Source: Actinomyces radicidentis
Lineage (GTDB): Bacteria > Actinomycetota > Actinomycetes > Actinomycetales > Actinomycetaceae
Reading direction: 5' to 3'
NCBI RefSeq assembly: GCF_001553565.1
Contig: NZ_CP014228.1
Span: 2,294,001-2,358,000, forward strand
Length of the DNA stretch: 64,000 nucleotides
The notes below the pieces were generated by a model. It searched no databases and had not been told where the DNA came from. It was given only the letters and a program-made list of their open reading frames with translations. The position numbers and the translations under genes are program-made. Shown one piece after another: positions 9,328-17,527 of this stretch. Position 1 is the stretch's first letter. Each line of letters opens with the position of its first letter.

Positions 9328-10167
9328 GTGCCCTCCATTCAGCAGCACTCCGCCGCGCAGCCGGCCCGGCACCCCGTTCCGCACCGAGCCGACAGCTCGT
9401 CGCCCCGCCCCGCCTCCCTGCGGGCGCTCCTCGCCGCGGAGACGATCAAGCTGCGCCGCTCGATGGTCTGGGTCTTCGCGGTCCTCCTGCCCCTGCTCGC
9501 CGTCGTCACCGGCACCGTCAACTACAGCGCGAACCAGGGCGTCCTCTCCAGCGGCTGGGAGGCCTTCATGGGGCAGGTCACCGTGTTCTACGGCCTGTTC
9601 TTCTTCTCCGTCGGCGTCGCCCTCGTCTGCGCCGCCGTCTGGCGCCCCGAGCACCGTGGGAGCTCGTGGAACGCGATGCGCACGACGCCGGCCGGCGCCG
9701 TCCGCGTCGCCGTCGCCAAGACGCTCGTGAGCGTCCTCCCCGTGGCGGTCATGCAGCTGGTCCTCACGGCCCTGGCCTGGGCGAGCGGCGTCCTCGTCCT
9801 CCGTCTCGACGGCGCCCCGCCCGCGTCGGTCCTCATCGACGGAGTCCTCGGCGTCCTCGCCGCGCTGCCGCTCCTCGCGCTCCAGTCCCTCCTCGCGATG
9901 CTCCTCGCCTCCTTCGGCGCGCCGGTGGCGCTCGGCCTCCTGGGCACGATGGTCGGCCTCGGCCTGTCCTACGGGGGCGGCCCGCTGGTCACCGTATGGC
10001 CCTCCGCCCTCGTCACCCGTGCCCTGACCCTGGGGACCTCGGCACTTTCGAGCGCCGGGGCGCTCGGCTGGGGAGCCATCGGCGAGGTGCTGCGCGGCAC
10101 CGCTCTGTCCGGCCTCGTGTTCTGGACCCTGCTCGTCCTCGTCGCGAGGCGCAGGGAGCGCCGCTGA
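9328..10167 (+). CDS. ABC-2 type permease (MutG-like)
   Basis: The second membrane subunit of the exporter, 279 residues, beginning with a short basic/Ser-rich cytoplasmic tail and then RALLAAETIKLRRS, a conserved amphipathic entry helix of ABC-2 permeases, followed by six hydrophobic segments. I prefer GTG 9328 because GAGAGG lies 8 nt upstream; GTG 9319 overlaps the previous stop by 4 nt and is also possible. It ends 4 nt before a palindromic terminator. With its neighbours it forms a three-gene exporter diverging from the two-component system. Confidence 0.86.
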   Translation: MPSIQQHSAAQPARHPVPHRADSSSPRPASLRALLAAETIKLRRSMVWVFAVLLPLLAVVTGTVNYSANQGVLSSGWEAFMGQVTVFYGLFFFSVGVALVCAAVWRPEHRGSSWNAMRTTPAGAVRVAVAKTLVSVLPVAVMQLVLTALAWASGVLVLRLDGAPPASVLIDGVLGVLAALPLLALQSLLAMLLASFGAPVALGLLGTMVGLGLSYGGGPLVTVWPSALVTRALTLGTSALSSAGALGWGAIGEVLRGTALSGLVFWTLLVLVARRRERR

Positions 10168-10170
10168 GGG

Positions 10171-10190
10171 AGCGGGGCGCGCGCCCCGCT
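10171..10190. terminator. terminator of the ABC exporter operon
   Basis: A perfect 20-nt palindrome of GC pairs with A-T ends lies directly after the permease stop codon and would fold into a compact stem. No T-run, as is common in GC-rich actinobacteria. Confidence 0.55.
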
Positions 10191-10280
10191 GGGCTCACCG
10201 GTCACCGGTCACCGGGGCGAGGACGCTCCGGTGACCGGCGACGTCGTCGACCGGCCGGACGGCGAGTGGAGGAGCGGGCC

Positions 10281-10925
10281 GTGGCAGACATCCCGTGGTG
10301 GGAGATCATTGGGTGGACGGGCTCGGTGCTCGTCGTGCTCTCGCTCATGGTGCCGAGCGTGCGGCGCTTCCGGCGCCTCAACCTGGCCGGCAGCCTCATC
10401 GCCACCGTCTACAACGCCGTCTTCGGCATCTGGCCCTACGCCGCAGGGAACGCCGCGATCACGATCATCGACCTGTACTGGCCCCTGCGCCTGCGGCGGG
10501 CGGGGGAGCGGCGCTACAGCGTGTGCCCGGCGCGCCCCGACGACGCCGTCGTCGCCGGCTTCGTCGAGCGGCACCGGTCGGGGATCGAGCAGGCGTACCC
10601 GGGCGCGCTCGACCGGCTGGGCCGGAGCAGTGCGCGCACCTGCTTCCTCACCCTGTGCGACGACGAGGTCGTCGGGCTCTTCGCGATGGAGTCCGTCGAT
10701 GACGGCGCCGCCCAGGGCGCCCCTGCGACGGCCCGCGTGCTCGTCGACTGGGTGACCGACCGGTTCCGCGACCTCAAGCCCGGTCGGGCCCTCTACGCCC
10801 ACCCCGCGCTCGCGGCCACCGGCGTGAGCGCCCTCGTCGTCGACCCTGCCGCCGTCGCGGACCCGGGCTACTTCGCCAGGATGGGCTTCGTCCCCGGCGA
10901 CGGCGTGCTCAGCCGGGCGCTCTGA
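10281..10925 (+). CDS. YgjV-like membrane protein with C-terminal soluble domain
   Basis: A 214-residue protein. Residues 1-75 form three hydrophobic segments (WWEIIGWTGSVLVVLSLMVP, LNLAGSLIATVYNAVFGIWP, NAAITIIDLYWPL), the pattern of the YgjV-type inner membrane family. The remaining 130 residues are soluble, including a GIEQAYPGALDR stretch, a strand-rich middle and DPGYFARMGFV, which is reminiscent of a GNAT acetyltransferase end (YFxRMGF). The function is not known. The GTG start at 10281 has GGAGGA 7 nt upstream. The gene stands alone between the exporter and the hydrolase. The GNAT resemblance is weak and offered only as an idea. Confidence 0.7.
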   Translation: MADIPWWEIIGWTGSVLVVLSLMVPSVRRFRRLNLAGSLIATVYNAVFGIWPYAAGNAAITIIDLYWPLRLRRAGERRYSVCPARPDDAVVAGFVERHRSGIEQAYPGALDRLGRSSARTCFLTLCDDEVVGLFAMESVDDGAAQGAPATARVLVDWVTDRFRDLKPGRALYAHPALAATGVSALVVDPAAVADPGYFARMGFVPGDGVLSRAL

Positions 10926-11002
10926 ATGCTCGTGGAGCGGGCTGGTCGGGGGACGTCGGAGCGGACGCCGTTGGCTGGCTTCTCAGCGATCCGCCGGGCG
11001 CC

Positions 11003-11857
11003 TCAGGTGGCCGGCAGGCCTGTCCGCAGGACCGCCCACAGCCCGACCGGGTTCTCCTCGGGCGTGAAGTGACCGGCGTCGGGGACGACGGCGGTCCTCA
11101 CGCTCGTCAGGCCCGCCTCCCGGAACCCGGCCGCGTAGTCCGCGACGTCGCCGCCCTCGTGCTCGCCGCGCGCGTAGAGCACGGGCGTGCCCACGGGCGA
11201 GCGGTCGGCCTCGTTGGCCCTCGCGTCCTCCCACAGGGACCGGTAGAGCTCGAAGCCCGCCGTCAGCGCTCCGGGTGCGCGGTAGGCGTCGGCGTGGGCC
11301 CGCCTGCTCTCGCGGCCGATCCGCTCGGGGTGGTGGGCGATCGCCTCGTAGAAGTAGTCGAAGTAGGCCTCCTCCCGCCCTGAGACGAGCTCCTCGGGGA
11401 GGCCCGGGATGGTGTGGAAGGCGAAGTGCCAGAGCCACGGGTTGGCGAGGACCTCGTGCCAGGGCGCGACGCCGGGGACGACGGTGTCGAGGATCGCGAC
11501 GGCTCGCAGCCCTGGCACGTGCCGCAGGCAGGAGTACGCGACCATGCCTCCGACGTCGTGGCCCACGACGGCGGGCTGCACGAGCCCCAGTGCGGTGACG
11601 AGGTCGCCGACGACGTCCGCGACGTCATCGGTGGTCGAGCACGGCCGCTCGACGCGGGACCCTCCGATCCCGGGCAGGTCGGGCGCGATGAGCTGGACGT
11701 CGTCTCCTGCGGCCTCCATGAGCCCCGTCCAGGCCCGTGCGCTCTGCGGCCACCCGTGGAGCAGGACGATGGCGGGAGCGTCGCGGGGCCCGCAGCGCAG
11801 GACGTGAAGGCTGCCGTCGGCGCGCTCGATGGTGGTGTCCTCGATCGTGATAGACAT
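11003..11857 (-). CDS. alpha/beta hydrolase (epoxide hydrolase / haloalkane dehalogenase-like)
   Basis: A 284-residue alpha/beta-fold hydrolase. LLHGWPQSA (33-41) is the oxyanion-hole HGxP motif. GHDVGG puts an aspartate nucleophile at residue 101, as in epoxide hydrolases and dehalogenases rather than serine esterases. DAGHFTPEENP near the C-terminus holds the catalytic histidine. The cap domain lies between about 130 and 215. It is transcribed divergently from a marR gene whose start codon is 5 bp away. A perfect inverted repeat spans both starts, so MarR control is likely. No Shine-Dalgarno is possible for this ATG; a TAGACA hexamer sits 6 nt before it. The substrate is unknown. Confidence 0.9.
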   Translation of the reverse strand: MSITIEDTTIERADGSLHVLRCGPRDAPAIVLLHGWPQSARAWTGLMEAAGDDVQLIAPDLPGIGGSRVERPCSTTDDVADVVGDLVTALGLVQPAVVGHDVGGMVAYSCLRHVPGLRAVAILDTVVPGVAPWHEVLANPWLWHFAFHTIPGLPEELVSGREEAYFDYFYEAIAHHPERIGRESRRAHADAYRAPGALTAGFELYRSLWEDARANEADRSPVGTPVLYARGEHEGGDVADYAAGFREAGLTSVRTAVVPDAGHFTPEENPVGLWAVLRTGLPAT

Positions 11858-11875
11858 GAGGTATGTCTATCACGA
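11845..11875. promoter_or_regulatory. inverted-repeat operator spanning both start codons of the hydrolase and marR genes
   Basis: A perfect 13-bp inverted repeat: TCGTGATAGACAT (11845-11857) and its reverse complement (11863-11875), separated by GAGGT. Each arm contains the ATG of one divergent gene and the TAGACA hexamer that sits 6 nt before the opposite ATG. Both proteins therefore begin Met-Ser-Ile-Thr. It fits a MarR dimer site that would block both overlapping promoters. Confidence 0.75.
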
Positions 11876-12333
11876 CGGGGCGCACCCCCGACGACGTCCG
11901 GCGCGGGGCCTCCTACCTCCTCGGGGTCCTCGGCACGCGGATCCAGGGCGACTGGACCACGCTCCTGCGGCGCCACGGCCTCACCCAGAACGAGTACCTC
12001 CTCCTCATCGCGGCACCGACCGAGGACGGCGCCAGGCAGCGCGAGCTCGCCTCGGCCGCGGGGATCGACCCGCGCAACACCGGAGCCGTCGTCGCCGGGC
12101 TCGTGGAGAAGGGGCTGCTCGCGGCGAGCCGCGACCCCGGGGACGGGCGCGTCAAGCGCCTGCGCCGCACGGCCGCGGGCGGCCGGCTCCTCTCGGCCCT
12201 GGAGGCCGACCTCGCTCCGGAGCGACTGCGCTACTTCGGTGCGCTGAGCGAGACCGAGTACGTCACCCTGTGCGATCTTCTCGAGCGGGTCGCGGACGCC
12301 GGTGGGGTCGGGCACGACGAGCTCAAGGTGTGA
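11863..12333 (+). CDS. MarR-family transcriptional regulator
   Basis: A 156-residue winged-helix regulator. A helix 1 dimerisation segment leads to LTQNEYLLLIAAP, recognition helix region QRELASAAGIDPRNTGAVVAGLVEKGLL, and the wing DPGDGRVKRLRRTAAG. These match the usual MarR order and size. It is divergent from the alpha/beta hydrolase, with 5 bp between start codons inside a perfect inverted repeat, so it probably represses both genes. MarR proteins often release DNA on binding small phenolic or oxidised ligands, possibly the hydrolase substrate or product (inference). The ATG at 11863 sits 6 nt after TAGACA, without a usable ribosome-binding site. An 11-bp direct repeat (GTGTGACCGAG) overlaps its stop codon. 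Confidence 0.93.
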   Translation: MSITTGRTPDDVRRGASYLLGVLGTRIQGDWTTLLRRHGLTQNEYLLLIAAPTEDGARQRELASAAGIDPRNTGAVVAGLVEKGLLAASRDPGDGRVKRLRRTAAGGRLLSALEADLAPERLRYFGALSETEYVTLCDLLERVADAGGVGHDELKV

Positions 12334-12359
12334 CCGAGCGTGTGACCGAGGACGTCAGG

Positions 12360-12401
12360 CCGCGGTGGTCCGCCCGCGGTGGTCGGGCCGCGGCGGTCCG
12401 G
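12360..12401. repeat. three 14-bp tandem repeats between convergent genes
   Basis: Three copies of a CCGCGGYGGTCSGS-like unit at 12360-12373, 12374-12387 and 12388-12401, with a partial fourth. They fill the space between the marR stop and the DUF2268 gene end. No stem long enough to be an obvious terminator. Confidence 0.6.
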
Positions 12402-12420
12402 CCGCGCCCGTCACGCCGCG

Positions 12421-13326
12421 TCAGGGCCGGGGCGGCTCCACGCCCAGGGCGGACAGGCCGGTGGCGATGACCTCGTGGGACGGCGCCGCGACGGCCTCGG
12501 CGGCCGTGAGCCCGGTCGACGCCAGGGAGGCGGCGGCGATCCGCGCGCCGACGGCGTACCCGGCACCCGTCGGGACGCCGACCGGCTCGACGCCGACAGC
12601 CCGTGCCGTCGCGTCGCCGAGGACCCACGCGGGGAAGCGCATGGGGTCCGGCTCGGAGAGGCCGCTCACGACCCGCGCGAGCACCGCGTCGTCCTCGAGC
12701 AGCGCCGGGTCCACGAAGTGCGTCCGGCCGCGCTCGCCGTAGAGCTCGACGGCGAAGAGGTCGGCGAGCCCCTCGGCCACGACCTGCTCGCCCACCGTCA
12801 CGCTCCGCGGGTCCCAGACGACGCCGCCGGGGGAGTAGCGCACGTTGTGGTGGAGCTCGTGGGCGACGATCGCCTCGAGACGGTCCCGGACCGTCGGGGT
12901 GGGCCAGAGCGTGATCGTGACGTAGCCGCTCATGCCGCCGAAGGCGGAGAGCCCCTGGACCTCGTCCATGAAGTGGGGGTCCCCGGGGTCGCCGAGGAGC
13001 AGGAGGATCGTCGGGTCGGGCGCGCTCACTCCGGGCGCCGCCTCCCGCAGGCGTGCCAGTGCCTCGTCGGCGGCGTGTTCCACCCGGTTCCAGGCGTCGG
13101 CGTCGGCCAGGGCAGTGATCCCGGCGCGCAGGGCCGCGGGGTCGCCGTCGGGGTCGAAGCCGCTCGAGCGCCGGTGGACCTCAGGCCAGCTGGGTCCGCC
13201 CGGGATGAAGGCGTACATGCCGGCGACGGGCGCCCAGAGCTCGTCGAGGAGCCCGGGGCGGTCGGTGGGCGGGGCGGAGAGGATCTGCTCGGTCAGGGTG
13301 CGGGTGTCGATGATCGTGCTGCTCAT
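12421..13326 (-). CDS. DUF2268 domain putative zinc protease
   Basis: A 301-residue protein with the zinc-metallopeptidase signature HELHH (156-160) and a downstream EGLAD (185-189), whose glutamate would be the third metal ligand. This is the arrangement in the DUF2268 predicted Zn-dependent proteases. There is no signal peptide or membrane segment, so it is probably cytoplasmic. The natural substrate is unknown. I choose ATG 13326 (MSSTIIDTR) because GAGG lies 8 nt upstream; an in-frame GTG at 13347 would add seven residues. It is convergent with marR and divergent from the DUF952 gene. Confidence 0.85.
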   Translation of the reverse strand: MSSTIIDTRTLTEQILSAPPTDRPGLLDELWAPVAGMYAFIPGGPSWPEVHRRSSGFDPDGDPAALRAGITALADADAWNRVEHAADEALARLREAAPGVSAPDPTILLLLGDPGDPHFMDEVQGLSAFGGMSGYVTITLWPTPTVRDRLEAIVAHELHHNVRYSPGGVVWDPRSVTVGEQVVAEGLADLFAVELYGERGRTHFVDPALLEDDAVLARVVSGLSEPDPMRFPAWVLGDATARAVGVEPVGVPTGAGYAVGARIAAASLASTGLTAAEAVAAPSHEVIATGLSALGVEPPRP

Positions 13327-13386
13327 GGCGCCAGCCTCGGGGCTCACGTCGCGTGAGGGTCAAGACGGGGCCAGTAGGCTCCGCCC

Positions 13387-13776
13387 ATGACGACGATCCT
13401 GCACCTGGCCCTGCCCGAGGACTGGGAGGCCGCACGGGCCACCGGCACCTACACCGCCTCCACCCGCGGAGCCACCATCGCCCAGCAGGGCTTCATGCAC
13501 GCCTCCTACGACGCCGACCAGGCGCTGCGCGTGCACGCCTTCGCCTACGCCGGCCGCCCCGACGTCGTCATCACCGAGCTCGACGTCGGCGCGCTCGCCG
13601 CCGCCGGACTCACCGTCCGCGCCGAGCCCGGCGACCCGAGCGACCCCGAGTCCGAGCGCTTCCCCCACGTCTACGGCGGTGACGTGCCCATCGCGCTCAT
13701 GAGCGTGCGCCCCGGGGGCCTGGAGGCGCTGCGCGCCGGGCTCGTCCCCGGCCCGGACGCGGACCCGCTGCCGTGA
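13387..13776 (+). CDS. DUF952 domain protein
   Basis: A 129-residue small protein of the DUF952 family, with the typical start (TTILHLALPEDWEAA), GFMHASYDADQ in the first third and ERFPHVYGGDVPIALM near the end. The family function is unknown; the fold is related to ADP-ribosyltransferase-like proteins, and a nucleotide-related role is only a guess. The ATG is 6 nt after TAGGCT (13375-13380), a likely leaderless promoter. Its stop overlaps the GTG start of the Nudix gene by 4 nt, so the two are probably made together. Confidence 0.9.
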   Translation: MTTILHLALPEDWEAARATGTYTASTRGATIAQQGFMHASYDADQALRVHAFAYAGRPDVVITELDVGALAAAGLTVRAEPGDPSDPESERFPHVYGGDVPIALMSVRPGGLEALRAGLVPGPDADPLP

Positions 13777-14201
13777 GTGGGCCCCGGGCCACGACCTGCG
13801 CCGTCGACGTCGCGCACGCCTGCGCCTTCGTCATGGTCGTCACGACGCAGGGCGGCCGCCTGCTCCTCAGCCGCCACCGGGACCGGTGCACCTGGGAGAC
13901 TCAGGGTGGGCACGTTGAACCCGGAGAGGTCCCGGACGCCGCTGCGGCGCGCGAGCTCTACGAGGAGTCCGGCGTCGTTGTCCGCGACCTCGCCCCCGTC
14001 TGCGACGTGTGGGTCGACGGCGACCGGCCCGGCGCCTGGGGACGGCTCTACGCGGCCGCGCCCGAGCGCCAGGACGCCCTTCCCGCCTCCGAGATCGCGG
14101 AGGCTCGGTGGTTCAGGCAGCTGCCCGCACCCGAGGAGCTCACCTACCCGTGGCGGACTCCGCTGCTCGTCTCACGAGCGTCAGCGCATTCGTCGCACTG
14201 A
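13773..14201 (+). CDS. Nudix hydrolase
   Basis: A 142-residue hydrolase of nucleoside-diphosphate derivatives. The Nudix box is complete (residues 46-68): GHVEPGE, seven residues, then RELYEESGV, matching Gx5Ex7REUxEExGU with all metal-binding glutamates. It is short for the family and has no second domain. Start GTG 13773 overlaps the DUF952 stop (GTGA), so translation is coupled. The substrate cannot be told from sequence. The gene ends facing the methyltransferase gene. Confidence 0.93.
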   Translation: MSGPRATTCAVDVAHACAFVMVVTTQGGRLLLSRHRDRCTWETQGGHVEPGEVPDAAAARELYEESGVVVRDLAPVCDVWVDGDRPGAWGRLYAAAPERQDALPASEIAEARWFRQLPAPEELTYPWRTPLLVSRASAHSSH

Positions 14202-14229
14202 GACGCGGGACGGTGGCGCTGGGGCCGGC

Positions 14230-15348
14230 TCAGTCGCCCGTGCCTGCAGGTCCGGTGGGCGTCCTCGGTCCGAATCCGAGGCCCGTCCGGGCGAGAGCCT
14301 GACGGCTCGAGGCGAGGAGCCCCGCGTCGGCTCCTGCCTCCAGACGGGCCTCGAGCGCGAGCCTCAGCTCGCGGCGGGCAGCGTCGACCTCGCCGGCGGC
14401 GAGCAGCGCCTTGCCCAGGTGCTGCCGCAGCACGGGCTCCCAGCGGTCCTCCTCGTGCTCGGCGAGGAGTGACCGCAGCGCCGAGACGGCTGCCCCGGCG
14501 TCCCCCGAGCGGCGGTCGCAGTCGGCGAGGAGCGCTCGCGTTCGGACGGAGGGCTGCGCTGCTCCGTGCAGCAGGACGCGAGCCTCGGCGACGCGCCCCG
14601 TCCACAGCGCCTCGATCGCGCCCGCGAGCGGGTCCTCCTGGAGGCCCGCGCGGAAGGCCGGGAGATCCGTGATGGCAGGGGCGAGGCTCTCCCCACTCAG
14701 CACCCAGCCCGGGACGCCGATGACGTCGGTGACGCGGCGACCCACGGTGCCGCCGGATGGCAGGACCGCCCAGACCTCCCCGTGCTCGCGCGCACCCGGG
14801 TCCTGCCGCCGCCGCACCTGCTCGACGATGAGCCCCGCCTCCTCGAGCCGCTCGGTGATCCACTCGGGCGTCCACGTCCACGCCGTCGTCACCGCGTGGT
14901 CGAAGGGCGCGACCGCGTCGCCGGCGAAGAAGCCAGCGAGGAGGCGTCCGCCCGGCCGGAGGAGGCGGCGGACCGCGGCGAGCTCCTCGCCGAGGCGCTC
15001 CGGAGGGACGTGGATGAGGGAGTACCAGGCCAGGACGCCTGCGGCCCCACCAGGTGGGACGTCGGCGGCGGTGCCGACGGCGAAGCCGACGTTCGGGTGC
15101 TCGGCCCGGGCGATCCCGATGAGGGCCTGGCTCGGGTCCACCCCGGAGGCCTTCGCACCGAGTGCGTCCAGATACGCGGTCCAGTGCCCGGGGCCGCAGC
15201 CCAGATCGACGACGGGCCCGCCGCAGGCGAGGGCCCAGGCCGCGATCGTGTCCCGGTCGGCCGGTGCCGTCGCCGAGATCCGCCCGAGGGCCTCGGCGTA
15301 CTCGTGAGCGCGCCGGGAGTACGCGCCGCTCACCGCGTTCTCAGGCAT
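14230..15348 (-). CDS. SAM-dependent methyltransferase with C-terminal TPR-like region
   Basis: A 372-residue two-part protein. Residues 1-225 are a class I methyltransferase: VVDLGCGPGHW (46-56) binds S-adenosylmethionine, followed by SGVDPSQ and GVLAWYSLIHVPP. From about residue 255 a helical region resembles tetratricopeptide repeats (ALWTGRVAEARVLL, ADCDRRSGDAGAAVSAL, LGKALLAAGEVDAARRELRLAL). Class I methyltransferases of this kind usually stop near 220-270 residues, so the extension is unusual. It might bind the protein or complex to be methylated (inference). ATG 15348 sits 6 nt after TACGCT (15360-15355), suggesting a leaderless mRNA. Confidence 0.85.
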   Translation of the reverse strand: MPENAVSGAYSRRAHEYAEALGRISATAPADRDTIAAWALACGGPVVDLGCGPGHWTAYLDALGAKASGVDPSQALIGIARAEHPNVGFAVGTAADVPPGGAAGVLAWYSLIHVPPERLGEELAAVRRLLRPGGRLLAGFFAGDAVAPFDHAVTTAWTWTPEWITERLEEAGLIVEQVRRRQDPGAREHGEVWAVLPSGGTVGRRVTDVIGVPGWVLSGESLAPAITDLPAFRAGLQEDPLAGAIEALWTGRVAEARVLLHGAAQPSVRTRALLADCDRRSGDAGAAVSALRSLLAEHEEDRWEPVLRQHLGKALLAAGEVDAARRELRLALEARLEAGADAGLLASSRQALARTGLGFGPRTPTGPAGTGD

Positions 15349-15427
15349 GGACCGAGCGTAGCGAGCCTGAGCTCGTGACGACGGACTAGCCTCGCCACGA
15401 TCCCGGCAGCGTGAGGAAGGAGCCGGT

Positions 15428-16114
15428 ATGAGACCGACGCTCGCCGCCGCCTCGGTGCTGTGCGCCGTCGCAGGGACCGCGCTCGCGGCCGGCGTCGGGC
15501 TTCGCGTCATCGAGCACCGCGCCGCGACCTGGTACCTGCCGCGGGGCGGCGGCCAGGATCCGGCCGGCGCCTCCTCGACGAGCAGCTCCCGCGCCGTCCT
15601 CGTCCTCGGCCACGCCGACACCGGCACCACGGCGGGGGAGCAGAACCTCGCGCGGACGCGAGCCGCCCTCGCCGTCGCGCGGCCGGCCGACGTCCTCGTC
15701 GTCTCCGGCGGCGGCGTCGCCGGTCCCGTCCCCGAGGCCCGCCTCCTCGCCGACGCCGCCCGCGACCTCGGTTGGAGGGGCGTGGTCCGCGTCGAGGAGG
15801 CCTCGCGCTCCACCTGGGAGAACGTCGCCAACTGCGCGCCGCTGCTCGAGGGTGCAGGGCGGATCGTCGTCGTCTCCGAGCCGGTGCACGCCGCCAAGGC
15901 CCGCCGCTTCCTCGCCCTCCAACGCCCCGACCTGGCCGACCGGCTCGCCGCGGCGACGACGTCAGATGGTGCGGATCCGCTTCCGGGTGCGGGGACGTGG
16001 GGCGTCCTCATGGGGCTCGTCGACCTCTGGCTCTCGGAGCACGTCGACGGCTGGGCGCAGGACTCCGCCCAGGGCCTCGCCGGTGTGCGCCGTCTCCTCG
16101 CGTCCCGCGACTGA
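15428..16114 (+). CDS. YdcF/DUF218 family membrane-anchored protein
   Basis: A 228-residue protein with an N-terminal hydrophobic segment (residues 4-25), probably a membrane anchor or uncleaved signal. A DUF218 domain follows: AVLVLGHADT, then VVSGGGVAGPVPEARLLADAA, EEASRSTWENVANC and IVVVSEPVHAAKARRF. DUF218 proteins include SanA/ElyC of envelope integrity and vancomycin tolerance; the reaction is unknown. ATG 15428 has GGAAGGAG upstream. TAGCCT at 15387-15392 is a possible -10. It is divergent from the methyltransferase gene. Confidence 0.9.
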   Translation: MRPTLAAASVLCAVAGTALAAGVGLRVIEHRAATWYLPRGGGQDPAGASSTSSSRAVLVLGHADTGTTAGEQNLARTRAALAVARPADVLVVSGGGVAGPVPEARLLADAARDLGWRGVVRVEEASRSTWENVANCAPLLEGAGRIVVVSEPVHAAKARRFLALQRPDLADRLAAATTSDGADPLPGAGTWGVLMGLVDLWLSEHVDGWAQDSAQGLAGVRRLLASRD

Positions 16115-16196
16115 GCAGCCGCGGCAGGGCACTGACGACGGGGCGCCCGCACCCGGGCCGGGCTGCCCGCCCCCAGCGCCGGCTGCGCCCCGGGGC

Positions 16197-17375
16197 TCAG
16201 CCGCGCAGACCCGCCACGAAGACGCCGAGCCGCTCCAGTCCCTCGGCGAGCTCCTCGCGGCCCGCCGCGTAGGACAGCCGCACGTGCGTCTCACCGGTCG
16301 ACGGCCCGAAGTCCCGTCCCGGGGTCAGCGCCACGTGAGCCTCCTCCAGCGCCCGCTCGCAGAAGGTCCAGGCGTCCAGGCCCGTGCCCGAGACGTCGAA
16401 GTAGGCGTAGAAGGCACCGTCGGGCAGCACCGGTACCGGCAGCCCGATCCGCTCGAGCCCCTCCAGGACGATGCCGCGGCGAACGAGCAGCTCCTCGCGC
16501 CGCTCCTCGCACGCGGCCAGGGCCTCGGGCGTGAAGCAGGACAGGGCCGCCACCTGGGTCGGCGTCGAGGCGCACAGGAAGAAGTTCACCGCGAGGTTGT
16601 CGGCCGCCTCGAGCAGGGCCTCGGGCAGGATGAGCCAGCCGAGCCGCCAGCCCGTCATCCCGAAGTACTTCGAGAAGGACGACACGATGATCGCCTCCGG
16701 GTCGGCCTCGAGGGCCGTGCGCGCCGGCGAGCCATCGGGCGCCGGGTCCGCGAGCGACAGGTAGATCTCGTCGACGATGCGCCACGCCCCGCGCTCCCGG
16801 GCGCTCTCGCAGATCGCGGCCAGCTCCTCGAAGGGGATCGTCGTGCCCGTCGGGTTCGACGGCGTCGCGAGCTGGACGGCGACCGTCCGCTCCGTCCACG
16901 CCGCCTCCATCGTGGCGCGGTCGAGCTGGTAGTGCGTGGCCGGCGTCGTCGGGGCGAGGACGACGTCGCCGCCGAAGGCGCTCACGAGCTCGCGGTTGCA
17001 CGGGTAGCAGGGGTCCGCCATGACGACGTCGTCACCGGCCTCGGTGGTGAGCGCCGTCGCGAGGAGCAGGCCCGCCGACGCGCCCGCCGTGATGAGGACG
17101 CGGCGCGGGTCCACCTCGACCCCGTGGCGCTCCCGGTACAGGCCCGACACCGCCTCGCGCAGCGCCGGCAGCCCGGCCGCCGGCGTGTAGGGGAGCGGTC
17201 GGCCGTCCATGGCCTCGCGCATCGCCTCGTGGACGCCCGGGGGAGCGCCGAAGGAGGGCTCGCCGAGGCTGAGCTTGGCGACGTGCCCGCCCGCCGCCTC
17301 GATCTCGCGGGCCCGGGCCCCGATGCTCATGGCGTGGAAGGGCTGGGCGTCGAGCGCCCGCTGCGCGATCTTCAT
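16197..17375 (-). CDS. pyridoxal-phosphate aminotransferase, class I/II (AspC-like)
   Basis: A 392-residue fold-type I aminotransferase. The expected landmarks are present: LSLGEPSFGAPP at the N-terminus, ITAGASAGLLLA for phosphate binding, PSNPTGTTIP, the aspartate in IVDEIYLSL, and Lys236 in SSFSKYFGMTGWRLGW, which forms the Schiff base. The substrate-carboxylate arginine is in HVRLSYA near the end. Length and motifs fit aspartate/aromatic/alanine aminotransferases; the preferred amino acid cannot be read off. ATG 17375 is preceded by GAGGGGAG. It ends facing the YdcF gene. Confidence 0.93.
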   Translation of the reverse strand: MKIAQRALDAQPFHAMSIGARAREIEAAGGHVAKLSLGEPSFGAPPGVHEAMREAMDGRPLPYTPAAGLPALREAVSGLYRERHGVEVDPRRVLITAGASAGLLLATALTTEAGDDVVMADPCYPCNRELVSAFGGDVVLAPTTPATHYQLDRATMEAAWTERTVAVQLATPSNPTGTTIPFEELAAICESARERGAWRIVDEIYLSLADPAPDGSPARTALEADPEAIIVSSFSKYFGMTGWRLGWLILPEALLEAADNLAVNFFLCASTPTQVAALSCFTPEALAACEERREELLVRRGIVLEGLERIGLPVPVLPDGAFYAYFDVSGTGLDAWTFCERALEEAHVALTPGRDFGPSTGETHVRLSYAAGREELAEGLERLGVFVAGLRG

Positions 17376-17527
17376 GGCTGGCTCCCCTCGTGGCGGCGCC
17401 GCCGCGGGAGCGCGGACCGGCGCGGGGCCAGGCTAGGCGGGCGACGGCGGCGCCGCCGGGGCGTCCGGTGAGCGGCCCGCGCTGAGGTAGTGTCACGGCG
17501 TCGGAGCGGCCTCATCGCCGCCTCCGA

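Noticed and set aside
5264-10167. Lantibiotic biosynthesis cluster
   Set aside because: Only transport and regulation genes are present; no precursor peptide or modification enzyme can be found nearby.
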